Assembly: GCA_012934845.2 (NCBI GenBank)
Contig: WNNJ02003007.1
Location: 1 to 64,000 of the forward strand
Source of the DNA: Pomphorhynchus laevis
Lineage: Eukaryota; Acanthocephala; Palaeacanthocephala; Echinorhynchida; Pomphorhynchidae
DNA: 64,000 bases
Reading direction: 5' to 3'
Each line of letters begins with the position of its first letter. The stretch's first letter is position 1. This document shows positions 23,390 through 35,789 of this stretch, piece after piece. The notes beneath the pieces were generated by a model. The model did not search any database. It saw only the letters and a list, made by a program, of their open reading frames with translations, and had not been told where the DNA came from. The position numbers and the translations under genes were made by a program.

Positions 23390-23860
23390 TAAAAAAGTTA
23401 AAAAAAGTATTGGTTATTAAAGTTCTTACAGAAATCACTATTAAAAGACACTGGGATTATAACACAGCAGCTGACAAATTCCTACTATTGAAGGGTTATA
23501 CAGTAATTTGATATGACTGCTTAATATACTACTAACAATATATTCGAGCTTTCACTATTAATCAGCTTACTAAAGTAATCATTTAAGTATTGTACATTTG
23601 GTCTGATACAATTAAACTGGGTGGCGACACTGAAAAGTCAACGTTAATAGACTTGACAAAAATTTATACAAAATTGGAAAATACCTGCTAACTAACAACT
23701 ACTTACACAAATTGCAATTACAACATCTTACATATCTAAAGTACATACAATAAAATACATCCAACAGTCAAATTCGCCACAGCAAATCTACAATCAACCA
23801 GCGGCTTGCTCACACTTGCCGACTCTACGACTCTTGGCAATTACAAACTTACTTACAATG
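23390..23860. other. Short PLE scrap and unassigned DNA
   Basis: Positions 23546-23592 are the reverse complement of PLE coding DNA at about 4083-4131 (CGAGCTTTCACTATTAATCA and onward), so a minus-strand PLE fragment of about 45 bp lies here. The remainder up to 23860 shows no family signal and may be the 5' UTR of the RLE-type LINE. Confidence 0.6.
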
Positions 23861-26800
23861 TTACCAAACACAATGGCGTACGATGGGCAAGATCAAAATG
23901 ATATTATCAGAGGTAAGTGACCCTGTCGCATCTGCCAGATGGAATCGTTTTGACAACTAATGGATGCTTACGCTTTCATAAGTTCAGAGGTTCAAGGTGT
24001 GCAGATTCGGGCGAGGGATTCGGCTGTTTCGACAATGCGTCCAAGGTCCAACCAAATGAAGCCACCACAGAAGTCATAACTCCAACATTAGCAATTCCAA
24101 GCGCTCGAGTCGACGCTTCGAACCGTCTATCATGTCTTCAATCATGTTGGCGCAGAGAATCAACAACAGTCATACGCATTCCGTACAAAGCACGTGTTCT
24201 AGCAGCCACCTATTTCTGTGACAATATCAAACATGCACTGCAGATCGAAGATGTCAGTTTATGGACAAAGTTGCTGCTCTTCGCAAAATCATGCTTCAGT
24301 GGCCCAATGCCCACAACATGCAAAGGTCGATATAAGCTCGAGAAGCACATTTGCGAATCAATAAGAGCCTACGCGACAACCGCTTCAACGGATGTGCTAT
24401 ACATGATACAAACGCCACACAAATATGCAAACCGTCAACTAAACGGCAATTCAGAAATTGCTTGTATCAACCTGACCAAGCATGGGAATTACGGTAAAGC
24501 ACTCCAGCGTTTGGTTTCAGGAGGAATAGTCAGCCCATCTACACAAGCACGGACAGCACTGCAAATACTACATCCCCTGACATACAGCATCTGGCGGGAT
24601 CAGCCACTATCCTCACCTAATATTATAGAAAGACTTTAAAACAATCCGATTTCGTCTATATCTGTAGGCCGCGAGACCGTCATTGCCGCGGTCAACTCTT
24701 TTCCTTCAGCGTCGGGACCAGGTTGCCTGGGGCTAAGACCGGAGCATCTCCAGGACATGTTACGAGCAAATAGCGGCGGTTCGCTAGCAGAGAATCTGAC
24801 GCACCTTGTCAACCACCTTCTGGCGGGACTAGCACCCTCTGAAGTGGCGCCTTACATTGCCGGCGCTAACTTGATCGCACTTCTTAAAAAGAACGGGGGT
24901 ATAAGACCAATTGCCGTTGGCGAAACTCTACGCCGTCTCTGCTCGAAATGCATATGTCTCCAACTCCGCAAACGTTTCGCTGGTTTCCTACAACCAACAC
25001 AACTAGGGGTAGCAACCCCAAATGCAGTGGAAAGGATCGTTCACAACATCCGACGTATCCACGAACTTCACGCCAACGACAACAACTGGGCCTGGGAAAA
25101 GATCGATCTTTCAAACGCCTTCAACTTATTGTCCAGAGCGCACTTACGAGCGGCGGTCCGAGAGAACGTCCCGGAGCTCTTGCCATGGTTTGACTTTTCA
25201 TACAAGTGCAAGGCACCCCTTCGTTTCGGCCCGCAGGACCCTCTCAATTCATGTGAAGGAGTCCAGCAGGGTGACCCGTTGGACCTGTTCCTCGTCGCGT
25301 TGGCCATTAAGAAAACGATTGAACACGTTTCTCATATCCCTGGAATAAACCTCAACATGTGGTACCTGGACGATGGCATAGTCGGCGGGACGCCTTCGGC
25401 AATTGCATCCGCACTCGGCTGGCTAGACACGAGTTTCAAGGCGATTAAATTGCAGCTAAACTGGCGAAAGACAGAGGTCATCGGCACGCCTGAAGCCATA
25501 AGCTCTTGCTTGGCCCTGCTATCCGAAGTGGTTTCGGAGAACACCACTGGAAACATGCACTTGTTAGGCATACCCATCGGTGACGAGTCCTTCATAGAAA
25601 CCCACCTGACAAGCGAGATTCTGCCACCGCTAATCCAGACAATCGATGCAGTAGCCAAGCTGTCAGACCCTCAAGTCGGATACCTCCTACTCAAACACTG
25701 CGCTTCCTCGTCCAGGATAAACCACCTTCTCCATTCAGTTGATCCAAGGATTACAAAAACGTTTTGTCAGTCATTCGACAGACAAATTGCCAGCGCCTTT
25801 TAGAAAATATGCGCGTGTCAACTATACGAAGCAGCGAAATCACAGATGACACTCCCAATCCGTCTGGGTGGATTTGGCCTAAGATGCAATGCGGCGCATG
25901 TCCAGAGCGCATTTATACATAGCGTGATGCAGGTCGGAGAAGAATACAGTCTGGATCCTACACTTTTTCCTGGCTATTCAGAGGCATTAGCCACCCTTAG
26001 AACCACAGTGGGATCTCACTTCATACCGTCTACGGAGGGCGGTCAATCATCAACCTCACGCCTGATTGAAAATCTCGCCTCGACACAGCTGATACAATCA
26101 TCTAGCGAAATGGATCGTGCCCGACTACATGCAGTGTCGTGTCCAAAAGCTGGGGCTTGGCTTAGTGCTGTACCAAATGCGGCATCTGGAACGGAATTAA
26201 CACCCCCACAGTTCTGTATTCTAGTCCGCATGTGGCTTGGGATTCCTTTACACGAAAAGGATTATAGGTGCGGCCGCTGCATGCGCATAGCTGATAAGGA
26301 AGGCATACACTCGCTAACATGCCAATACGGGGTTTACCAAGGACTGCGGCATAATGCTATTCGTGACGTGGTATTCGCAGCCGCACAATCAGCCCGGATG
26401 GATGTAGCTCTGGAAGTGCGAGGTATTATCCCGGACCTACGTGAACGGCCGACAGACATCCTATTTTATGGGGATCCTCCCCATGCAATCGACTTTGCAG
26501 TCACTCACCCCCAACAGACGGCATACCGTCGCTCAGCTGCTAACGCACAGCTCGCCGCCGCTACATCGTACGCGGCTAATGTTAAAGACCGAAAGTACAA
26601 GAGCAGGGTCGAAGCAGCGGGGTATATATTCTCAGCCGCTGTAGTGGAGTCGTTTGGGGGATGGAATGAAGATGGAAACAGGGTCATTAAACGGGTTGCA
26701 AATAACATGAGCCGGACAAGCGGAGTCAGATACGCCGTGACGATCTCGCATTTATACCAGCGCATCTCTATTGCAATAATGAGAGGCAACGCCAAAGCAA

Positions 26801-27108
26801 TGCTAGCGTCACTTGACCAGATCCCAATATTGACATTTGATGGTGGACACCAGGAAACATGTGAACCCGGGAAACGCCTCTTCGAGCCAGACTCTTGTGC
26901 TTCGAGCCGAACTCGTGATGTGATGGGACTACCGGTTTGCAAAGATAACAACAAGAACCATGCCCCAATGAATGAGTACGACGAAATAATTCCCGTGTCA
27001 TGCATGACTGAGATAGTGCACCAAATTCCCGATGCACTGCCAATAATCCAGGCCAGCCCGATTTCTAACATACAAAAATGCCCCAGCAACCTATCCAAAC
27101 GATCATGA
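23860..27108 (+). pseudogene. RLE-type non-LTR retrotransposon ORF (zinc finger, RT, C-x2-C..H-x4-C, restriction-like endonuclease)
   Basis: From 23917 to 27108 one frame is interrupted only by TAA at 24637-24639 and TAG at 25801-25803. N-terminal DNA just before it still spells a CRIC half-finger in another frame and LRFHKFRGSRC in this frame, suggesting a broken C2HC finger. RT: GGIRPIAVGETLRRLC, IDLSNAFNLLSRAH (motif A), GVQQGDPLD (motif B) and YLDD at 25363-25374. After the thumb come CPKAGAWLSAVP, a finger CGRCMRIADKEGIHSLTC, RHNAIRDVV and RPTDILFYG..AIDFAVTHP, the PD..D-type core of a restriction-like endonuclease as in R2-superclade LINEs. A tail of about 95 residues follows the usual end of the family (QRISIAIMRGNAKAML). 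The clade below RLE-type is not resolved. Confidence 0.75.
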
Positions 27109-27455
27109 CCATTGAACAGCCGCGTACGACAACTGCGAAGATCGATATCGACAATGTTGAGTATTTTCCTGAGCATGAACGAGAAACAATGGGACCGAAA
27201 TTTGGTGGAGCAATTGAAAAGTGCTCACGATGTAGAACCACATTGTATGCTGCGGAAAGAATTGGTGCGTGCAGTTCGCAATGGCACGAAAAGTGCTTTA
27301 GATGTAAAACCTGCAATACAACGTTGACTTTGGGTACATATAAAGATCAGGATGGAGAAATATACTGCAAAGGTTGCTTCGCCGATAAACTTCTTCCACA
27401 CGACAGAAACCGCAAACAGGCCGAGGAGGAAATGAAGGCCAGCAAGCAGCTGTAA
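27105..27455 (+). CDS. LIM-domain protein, 116 residues, overlapping the retrotransposon stop codon
   Basis: The ATG at 27105-27107 overlaps the upstream TGA as ATGA. An in-frame ATG at 27078 would give a 125-residue form. One complete LIM domain spans residues 40-91, counted from the 27105 ATG. Ligands are C40, C43, H61, C64 for the first zinc and C67, C70, C88, C91 for the second, spaced C-x2-C-x17-H-x2-C-x2-C-x2-C-x17-C-x2-C. A 39-residue Thr/Glu-containing lead (ending GPKFGGAIEK) precedes it and a charged tail (NRKQAEEEMKASKQ) follows. YAAE after the first Cys pair resembles CRP/MLP-type LIM proteins. LIM domains bind proteins, often at actin or in nuclear complexes. The frame has no stop, unlike its neighbours. 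It could be a host exon, a processed cDNA captured by the LINE, or a genuine extra ORF of the element. Confidence 0.7.
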   Translation: MTIEQPRTTTAKIDIDNVEYFPEHERETMGPKFGGAIEKCSRCRTTLYAAERIGACSSQWHEKCFRCKTCNTTLTLGTYKDQDGEIYCKGCFADKLLPHDRNRKQAEEEMKASKQL

Positions 27456-27744
27456 TTCAGTAGTTTTTGTACTTTATTTTTTTACAATGTTAAGATACTT
27501 GTGAGGTACTTATTTATTGAGAACAAAAAAATTTAACAGCTTAACCACACATTCCAGATTTTAGTTCCGCGAGGGAAGCGAGAGGAAAATCTTGTCCACC
27601 AAGATTAATAAAAAACTAGTGCTCCACAAAATGCTCAATCACAGTTTAACTACTTACAATAAATAACAATAGCACATATTCTTGGTTAATTAATCCTTAC
27701 AATTACAATTGGATTACAATTTACACACATACCTACAATTACAT
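27456..27744. other. Noncoding DNA after the LIM ORF
   Basis: It holds AT-rich sequence with a TTTATTTTTTTAC run, then a GC-richer patch (GTTCCGCGAGGGAAGCG near 27565) that may belong to the 5' UTR of the following CR1-like fragment. No poly(A) tract closes the LIM ORF. Confidence 0.4.
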
Positions 27745-28150
27745 ATGAGCGGAAACAAGAAGTATACAGAAAAGAAGGAAAAATAATGGATAAAACTTGA
27801 GGTGGGGTGTGATACTCCAGGTTGTGAGGTTTGGAGCATTATAAAGGTCAGGATAAACAAAGAGCTGCAATATAAGGATTGATCGTTTTTATGTGGTTTT
27901 TGTAATGCTGACTATCGTAAGATCAGTGCTGAGAATAAGCCGGATAGATCCTGACACAGCGACAGTACAAATGCATATCTCGTTCCAGCTTGTGAAGTAA
28001 ATGCAAATCGTATTCCTCAGATCACCTCGAACGGGCTAAACAATATTCCCCAGAATGAAAGTCCAGTTATTGTAAGCTCATTGACACCAACCCATATTTG
28101 GAAAAGAGTATATAAAAAATCTATCACTATATCTAGACAGTTCCCAATAG
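27745..28150 (+). pseudogene. CR1-like LINE X4, ORF1 N-terminus only
   Basis: From the ATG at 27745 it reads MSGNKKYTEKKEK, a stop, then GCDTPGCEVWS and FLCGFCNADYRK. This is the Cys finger of the X1/X2 ORF1 proteins, followed by an Asn/Ser-rich linker. Several stops break it. It passes without a gap into the ORF1 region of the Jockey/I-like copy, so only the 5' part of this LINE is present. Confidence 0.6.
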
Positions 28151-28179
28151 AAAAGGCGCAAGATACCTATTTTAAAACT

Positions 28180-29394
28180 ACGTGTTGTCAAACGTCTCCT
28201 AAACAGTTTACGCACCATATCCAGTTAAAAAACGAGTGAAAGTACTGTCGGAGGTTCAAACACTTTAAACTCTAGCAATTTTTCAGTGAAAAACACTGAT
28301 ATTTTGATGGATTCAGATGGAAAGAAGGTATTTTCTGACTTAAAATCGATATTACAAGACTTTCAGGTAAGTGATGTTTCAGTTAAGATTAATTCTGACT
28401 CGAGGAACTCCCCCAGTTACAAAAACAAAACAATTTGGCGATTATTATGGCCACCAAGCCCACCGATAGGCATTAATTATTCAATGTTTTTCTACGAAAG
28501 TTTGTACAAGACTACCCTGGCAGGGAAGTCTTCAATAATATCAAGATATTACTAAATTCACTAAAAATTTCGTTCGCTATCCACGACCTGATGGTAGCTT
28601 ATAAATCTTACTACGTTAAACATCTGTCCCAATTAGGAACATTAGAGCTAAAGCCTATCCAGGCTACATTAAAAATCACAAATTTTCCTCAGTTTTTGGA
28701 TGCTAATGACACTGAGATTCTCAAAAAACAATACAAACTCGGTTCAATTCGGACTTTAAATTCCAAATCCGGGGACGCCCCCCCAGTGGGTATCGTCACC
28801 TGTGTTGTTGATAACGCACACACTTTATGCACAAATTCAATTAATCCCTTTATAGGGTATAATCTAAAGATCTCGATCATAGAAACAAACAACTTGACGT
28901 TTCCTCTTTGTAATCATTGTCATAAGTGAGGGCATTGGGCCTCCACTTGTAAAGAATTAAAAATATGCGGCGTCTGCACGAACGCTCTATGCTCCTCCAT
29001 GTCGAGTGGTGACAGATGCGATGCCAATCCGGTCTGTTGTAACTGTGGCGGAGATCACCCGGCGTGGTCCCGCCGTTGCCGATCCTTTAAAGAATATCGA
29101 AATAAGTATAAGCCAGTTGATTCTTCCCCTAACAAAAGCTATGCCAAAGTCACGGCCGATGGTTCCTCTGATACAATGTCCAACAAAGATTTATTGTACT
29201 TATTGGATAACACAAAAAAGACGATTTTAGCACAACTCCAGCAAATGCTGGCCCCGCTTCTAGGAGCCTTCCTTTCGGAGGCGCCAGTACCGTCTGAAGT
29301 GGCTATTCCTAAATCAAAGAAGAGGGGCGCGTCCGCCCGGACCGTCCCCCCCAATAAAAATGGGAATGCTCCTGAATTTAGTCTTGGGAAATGA
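28180..29394 (+). pseudogene. Jockey/I-like LINE J, copy 1, ORF1 (gag-like with CCHC knuckles)
   Basis: Three frames join: 28286-28555, 28591-28929 and 28999-29394. The middle part resembles the RNA-binding region of Jockey-type ORF1 proteins (TLKITNFPQFLDANDTEIL..GSIRTLNSK). Zinc knuckles follow: CNHCHK-stop-GHWASTC, a CGVC segment, and CCNCGGDHPAWSRRC. A Lys/Ser/Pro-rich tail ends before ORF2. The intact spacing of the third knuckle is shared with copy 2 at 63.9 kb. Stops at about 28555 and 28927 make it a pseudogene. Confidence 0.7.
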
Positions 29395-29509
29395 CGATAT
29401 TGCCCTGGGAGTACCGACCCCCCCATGTAGATAGAGGTGGGAAGGGAAACCTTCCCACCCCTGGCTCTGTCTAGGTTGGCTGCTCCCGTCCAACTAATCT
29501 GTCACAATT

Positions 29510-31960
29510 GTGTGTAAGCCAGAGCCTTTTTCACTGAATATTCTTCAGTGGAATTCGGGAGGTGCTTCTGCCCTTAGACTTTTATCTGGTAGAGACGCAG
29601 ATGTTATAGTCCTTCAGGAGACGCGGTCTATCCGTCTCCCCCAGGACATTACTCGATTTATCCCTAAGCACATTTATTCCCACTATACTCCGTACATAAC
29701 CCCGCCTCACTCCTCTTCATCTCAAGGACTCTTGACCTTAGTAAAATGCTCTTTAAGGTCTTCCCTCATTTTAAACTATTCTTGTCCAGCCCTGTGTTGT
29801 TTAGTAGTTTCACTCGTTAAGAACGGTAAACGCCTCAGTCTAGCCAACGTCTACATTCGTCCAGGAGAGATTCACAAGAACCGTAATCTCCTAAATTGGA
29901 TTATTGACGGCGGATACGACATGGTACTAGATGGCTTCAACGACAGAACTGGTCGTTGGATTAATGCAGCACTCCGCAGAGCCAGGAACGGTTATCTTAT
30001 TCATAAACCTCCGTCGCCACCTTTCATTGCACATCAACGAATTCACTCCTCGACTTTATATTGCTCCACGAGAAGTGGTTGCTTAAACCCTTCTGCACGG
30101 AGCAATCGCGGCAGCATCTGTCCCCCTCTCATGATCTAATACGTTGGCGGATAGAGGAGGATTCGCTGCTTCGTAGAAGATTTCACTTTGACCCTATCAA
30201 AGTGGCCTTCTTCCGGGCATCTATCCAACGCTTCCCTCGAATTGGTAATGAGAGTTTAACCGAATTTAATTCCCATCTCTCTTCGCAAGTCACCGCGTTT
30301 CTCTCGACTACCTATATAGGGTGCATTTTCAGTTCCACTCCGACAAAACTCAAGGTCCTAGCTAGACTACTGCACTTCCCTGGTCTCTCTTCTTCCGCCA
30401 AACAGACGCTCTCGACTGAATACTGGCGTACCAGATACTGGTTCCATCTGAGTAAGGATAGGGCGAGTATCGCTCGTCTTAACCCTTCTCTTTCTTCCTT
30501 TTGGAAGATATTCAAGAAGGAGAAGTTTGTTTGCTGGAGGGATAGGGCTGCGGGTAGGATCGGTAGTATAGGCCTTGACAAAGTTTTGAAAGAGTCACTC
30601 ACCCTACACAATTATGGAACCACACAATCACCGCAACCAATCCCGCCTTGGGGAGACTTCAGGAGTAGATACTTATCTGTACCAGATATTCTCAATGCCT
30701 GGGGGCCTCTTCCGGGCATCTCCAAAACCGCCGCTCCTCTTTCTTCTCGGGTCTGTAAGCTTTTGACAGCTGATCAAAGAAGGGAGGTGACCGTCACAAT
30801 GCTTTTAGCCACCCCATCCGATGTGGCCGGCATCAACATTAGTAGGCCTATATTTTTACCTAAAAAGCATCCGGTCTCTTGTCCGAAAGACCTGCGGCAC
30901 ATCTCGATTCAAAATTCCCTCGTCTCGATCTACGAAAAAGCGCTTGCGTGTAGAATCCGCGATCATTTGAGTAGGCAAAAATTAAGCCCACCTGGTTTCC
31001 ATGCGTTCGTCAGAGGTCGCTCGGTCCATTCAGCAGTTGGTGAAGTGCATCAGTTCTGTCGGTAGAATTGCCATCAACTCGCTGTTGCTGTTTTCCTTGA
31101 CTTTTCGGATGCATTTGACCGCATCTCCATACCTTTTGTTATCTCTTCTCTCAAGTCCATCGGGTTGCCTGCGAGAATTGTTAACAGGGTGGAGATACTG
31201 CTGTTCACCAAGCGATTTTATTATGAAGACGACACTGATGCGCGTCAGTTCTACCCTATTACGGGTGTACCTCAAGGTTCCTTTCTCTCCTATCTTGTAT
31301 CTCGCTGCCTCCATAAATCTATTCAACTTATTTAAACGCGATCAACGTATAGTGGTGTACGCTGATGACACCACAACCCTGTTCTCTGGACGCAGGTGTA
31401 AGGACGTAGTCTCTGCCATCAGCCGATTCTTTTTAAGATTAAAAAACCAGTTACCCAGGTCCAATCTTGTTCTGAATTCTGTCAAATCGCAGGTGGTTTC
31501 TTCCATGGTTCCCCTGCGAGAAAGCAAAAGCTTAAGAGATTAGCACTCTCCGCACTCTCCTCCATATTTGCCTCTGAACCACTCCCTACCTTCACAAGTC
31601 GAGTAAAATACCTGGGGTTCACCGTTTCGGTGAACTGGTCGGCAAAAGCTAAGCTGGATAGACTAAAACGTATCCTGAAGAGAGCTAGTTAGGCTCTGAA
31701 ACGGGCCCAGCATCTGTCGTTGAATGGGAAAACCCAGGTGCGCCTCTGGGGCACCTGGGCTATCTCGGGATTAGTCTTCTTCTCTAGAGGTCGTCCCCCA
31801 GAGCAAAGACTAAGGTTTCTGAAGCTCCTCGTTTCTCGATTACCCAACATCGTCCGCGCCGATTGAATTCTTCGGGGGATGAAAGACCCCGGGTGGTTCA
31901 ATCGGAAAGCGGCGTGCTGGATTGGTTGGGGGCTCAGATCCCCATGGATTTGAGGCCATG
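29510..31960 (+). pseudogene. Jockey/I-like LINE J, copy 1, ORF2 endonuclease-reverse transcriptase
   Basis: Endonuclease opens FSLNILQWNSGGASALRLLS with VLQETRS. GDFND is altered to DGFND. A frame change at about 30030-30060 and a stop at about 31063 follow. RT: RRISIQN-like block (here RHISIQNSLVSIYEK), VFLDFSDAFDRIS, GVPQGS, then a frame change, PFSPILYLAAS and YADD at 31358-31369 (intact motif, unlike copy 2). The C-terminal domain runs to about 31960. The 3' end, TTTAAGAAAATCTTTATTATTA, abuts the X3 element at about 32100. By eye it is close to the minus-strand copy 2 throughout. Confidence 0.75.
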
Positions 31961-32097
31961 AAAGTTGGTAATGTCTGGGAAGAGGAAGAAGATAAGATTA
32001 ATTACTATGTCTTAAGATTCGCCGTGTTTACTTTTCATTTATTTATTTTCTCTGACTTATTGACGGCTTGTTTATTTATTTAAGAAAATCTTTATTA

Positions 32098-32833
32098 TTA
32101 TGTCTCCTAAACAAGATGCGAGTGACAAACTGCGCGATTGTCACGCTCGCACGGTTGCGATATCGACGGATTCATCGAATTCGAGGCATAATATAATTCA
32201 CGATTCACCCTATAATGTGCAAATTGTTGGCACCAATGAAACCCATTGACTATCTATGACGTCCTGCTTGTGGGCATCTTTAGGCAACAGATATCCAGCT
32301 TGTAGGCATATTGCAACGAACTATAGTCTTATCACTTTAGTCCTAGTGATTTTTTCAAAGCAAAATCGGTTGGGCAGATTCGACATCATTATAATAGGAC
32401 ATATAACGTGTTAATCAGTTGACTTCCTGAATCCAATGCAGTAAATTCACAGGACCGTATGGATTATGACGTGTCTAATCTACGTAAGGCATTATCCCAC
32501 CTATTGCATGAAAATGATTAAGAGTTAGCATCATCTATCAACATGAAGAAGCTATTTCGGCTTGATAAAAGAATGTATGAGAAACCATGGCTACTAATGG
32601 TGATATTGTCCTCTCCTGATCATGCACGCTTGTTATTAACGCGTAAATTTCGTCTAAAAGAACTGCCATATCGTATACTTCGTGACCTTTCCTCAGAAGA
32701 GCGATTAAAATTTAGCAAACCAAACATTGAATTAAGAAGTCGGCATTTTCAAGGTGAGGCAAATCTATGTATTCGGGATTTTCAGGTTGTCAAATGGCGC
32801 TCTGTCGTGCGTTGGAAACGGTTAACCCTTTGA
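32098..32833 (+). pseudogene. CR1-like LINE X3, ORF1 remnant
   Basis: It opens ATGTCTCCTAAACAAGATG (MSPKQDASDKLRD) directly after the 3' end of J. The 32543-32833 frame reads KKLFRLDKRM, LPYRILRDLSSEERLKFSK and NLCIRDFQVVKWRS, matching the end of the X1/X2 ORF1 proteins (SIRLFKDLSPEDR..NLIIRNFQVV). The Cys finger is not seen. Stops and frame changes are frequent. Confidence 0.6.
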
Positions 32834-32999
32834 CTGTCGCAAAGCCGGCTTGCATGGTAATTCAGAGAGTACAAATCATACCTTGAGGTATCTGATTGCG
32901 TTTGATAGTCTATGCTCTAGTAACCCTAAAGAGGATGCCTGTACAACCCGCCGCTATTTGTCGGTAGATTATTCCAATTTTCGCAGTCTTCCTGAAAAA

Positions 33000-35640
33000 A
33001 CTTACAGATCTAAGATAACATGTTAGGGTTAATGTGTATGATATATTCTGTGTTACTGAATCATGGCTACATCAAAACATCTTGGATACTACTTGGATAC
33101 AGGATATCGTCTACTTCGCGGTGATAGAAAGTCTAGCAGGCGTGATGGTGTTGCAGTGTACATTCGGAACCACCTTTTGATTTCTGATATCTCCCAATTG
33201 TGTGATCCGCGTGGTTCCTTCTAGAGCATTTCCTTTTTATATTGAATATGATTGTGCTGGTATTAGTTTTAGCGTTGTAAATCGTTCTCTTTTCATGATC
33301 ACGGACTGCGGTCTGCTGAAGCCAATATTGCAATCGTATGTCTCAGCTCTCACTTCGTTCTCCAGGAGACTTCAACCTTCCCCGATCAAATTGACAACAG
33401 TCAATATTTGGTGACGGTAGCGCAGTGGAAAGGGAAATCTCGGAATTTCTTGCTAATGAGCTCTTGCTAGTACAGCATGTGCAGGAGCCTACATGTTTTT
33501 CTTCTACCGCTGATACTGTACTTTACTTGGTTTTTTTTCAAGCGTCTTGAAGACATTGCTCGAGTTGATTACCTCCCTCCGGTAGGTAGTTCTGACCACT
33601 GTTTGCTATCCTTGTAGGTATCACCAAGTTTTAAATTCCACCCTTCCGATAGGCCAATTGTAAAGCGGGTTTGGTCAAAAGTACGAGGTGAGCAAATTTT
33701 ATCTTTTTTTGCCAACGTTATCTACTTCAATTAACAAATTCTAAGGAAGTTTCATTGGAATCGATTAAGGATTACCTTCTAGAGGTATCTGATGTATTTG
33801 CCCCTATGCGTGTCATTTCGCCAAATGCTAAACATTCTGCATGGCTCGATCGGAACCTGAAACTGATGTTGAGTGTACGAAATCGTCTGTGAAAGTTATC
33901 TCGCTCGCTCCGGCACATCGCCAACATTTATAGACATTTTAGAAACGGTTGTACTTGAATGAAGATATCAAACCGCGAGAGATTCGAATCAGCAATCATC
34001 GAAAAAGTAAATTGCAGCCTCAAGCTATTTTGGTCCTATGCTCGACGAAACAGAAACCTTAATACCGCAATCAAACTGATATAGCTGAGACTCGCACCCT
34101 CGTTCTCAATTATCACATTATCACATCTTACGTCTCACTTGAAATAGCACGGCTACCCTATTCCTGAGCATACTGATTTCCGGTTAATATACGCTTCTGA
34201 AATTCAAAAGTATCTTACCAATGTTCGTCCCTTTAGTGTCGCTGGCCCCGACGACATTTCGCCATTCCTGCTCAAAGTATTGTCGAGTTACTTGGCCAGG
34301 CTTCTTGAGGTGGGTGATTTTTGCTTAGAGTCTGGCTACTAGAAATCTACCAGAAGGATGGAAAACTGCGATTGTTGTTCCTATTCCCAAAAAATTCATT
34401 GCATCATCATGTATCGATTACAGGCCAATAAGCTTGACCTCTTCGATATGTCAAGTCCTTGAACGTGTTATCTACAGTGGAATATCTGACTATCTCGTCT
34501 CTCTTGGTATATTCTCGTCCGCTCAGCACGGTTTTCGTCACGGTCGTTCGTGTTTGACGAACTTACTGCGCTCGAAATGTGGACCCAATCGTTGAGTGTT
34601 GGCAGCTCGGCCGATATAATCTTTATTGAGCCTGATCAGCTTGCTAGCTCACTACGGTATTTCTACAACATTGCGCAATTGGATTCGTGATTTCCTTTCA
34701 AACAGATTATTTCGAGTGAGGGTTGGCAGTAGCCTGTCTTCTGCTAGGCCTGTTAATTGTGGCGTTCCCCAAAATACATTCTTTGGTTTCTTGCTTTTCT
34801 TTATATTTCTAAATGACCTGCTCTTACGCATAAATTGGCATTTGCTGATGATGTGAAAGTCTGGTGCGATAGAATTTCCAACCCACAGGGTCAGCGCTTA
34901 CATCACGATCTTTACACGATATATAACTGAAGTACTGTTACCGGTATGACCATGAACGTTGACAAATGTGTCCACATGAAGCTTGGCAACGGTAAACCTG
35001 ATCGTGACTTTTATTTAGGATGTCAGAAGCTTCACACTATATCTGTGCACAGAGACCTTGGAATCATTTTGAAGAACGATATCAAGACTCGACACAATAC
35101 TGATTATATCCATGGTAAAGCAATTAAGTCTCTGTATTGTATAAAGAACACATTTGCTAAGCTTAAGCCGGAACTATTCAAGCATCTATATTGCGCCTAA
35201 GTCCGCCCGCATGTGGAATACTGCATCACAACAACTTTCCCATCCACCAAAGCTTAAATGACGAACACTGAATCTATCCTACGTAAAGGAAGCAAACTTT
35301 GTTTTGGCTCACATTATTCTTACACTGAGCGTCTAGCATGTTTGAAACTGCCTTCATTGGCTCAAATGCTACTATATTTAGATCTCGCAGCGATATGGCT
35401 CTTGGTTCATGGAACGGAAGGTTTCCCATTATCTTGTATACAATTACGCAATTCAAGTAACAGAGGCCTTGTCTCTCGCGCTGTTTAAATTCACCCACGG
35501 TAAAGTCAGGAGTGTGAGTTGGCTTTCCCACCGATCATTAAATATTTGAAATTTGTTACCTGAGGACCTTGCCAGTGCTGCTAGCTATCGCCACTTCGAA
35601 AAGCTGTTGTTGAAGTGGATTGTCAATTCCGGTTTGGATG
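33000..35640 (+). pseudogene. CR1-like LINE X3, ORF2 remnant
   Basis: Endonuclease: FCVTESWLHQNILDTTW near 33050, then worn sequence with SDH at about 33590. RT: GPDDISPFLLKVLS (about 34240), a motif A region changed to IFIEPDQLASS (about 34620), a VNCGVPQNTFF block where PQG is expected, FADDVKVW (about 34845) and NVDKCVHMKLGN (34946-35200). A thumb-like part, KALKSLYCIK..FAKLKPELFKHLY, and a C-terminal region (35258-35488) follow. There are many frameshifts. The 3' UTR has GGCATTTGCGG at about 35680, like the other CR1-like tails. Confidence 0.65.
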
Positions 35641-35789
35641 CGTGGATCCAAAAAAGTTACAAGTTACTATCCTAAAAAGGCATTTGCGGTTAGTAACTTG
35701 TAAGCTATAATAATTAGGTAATATCATTCACAGCAATTTTTGGAAAGGCAATATCAAATTAGAATACTATGGTTACAACCACCATTAAC

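Noticed and set aside
24884-25658. Several antisense and alternative-frame ORFs over the RLE element
   Set aside because: Shadows of the GC-rich RT frame, which alone shows conserved motifs.
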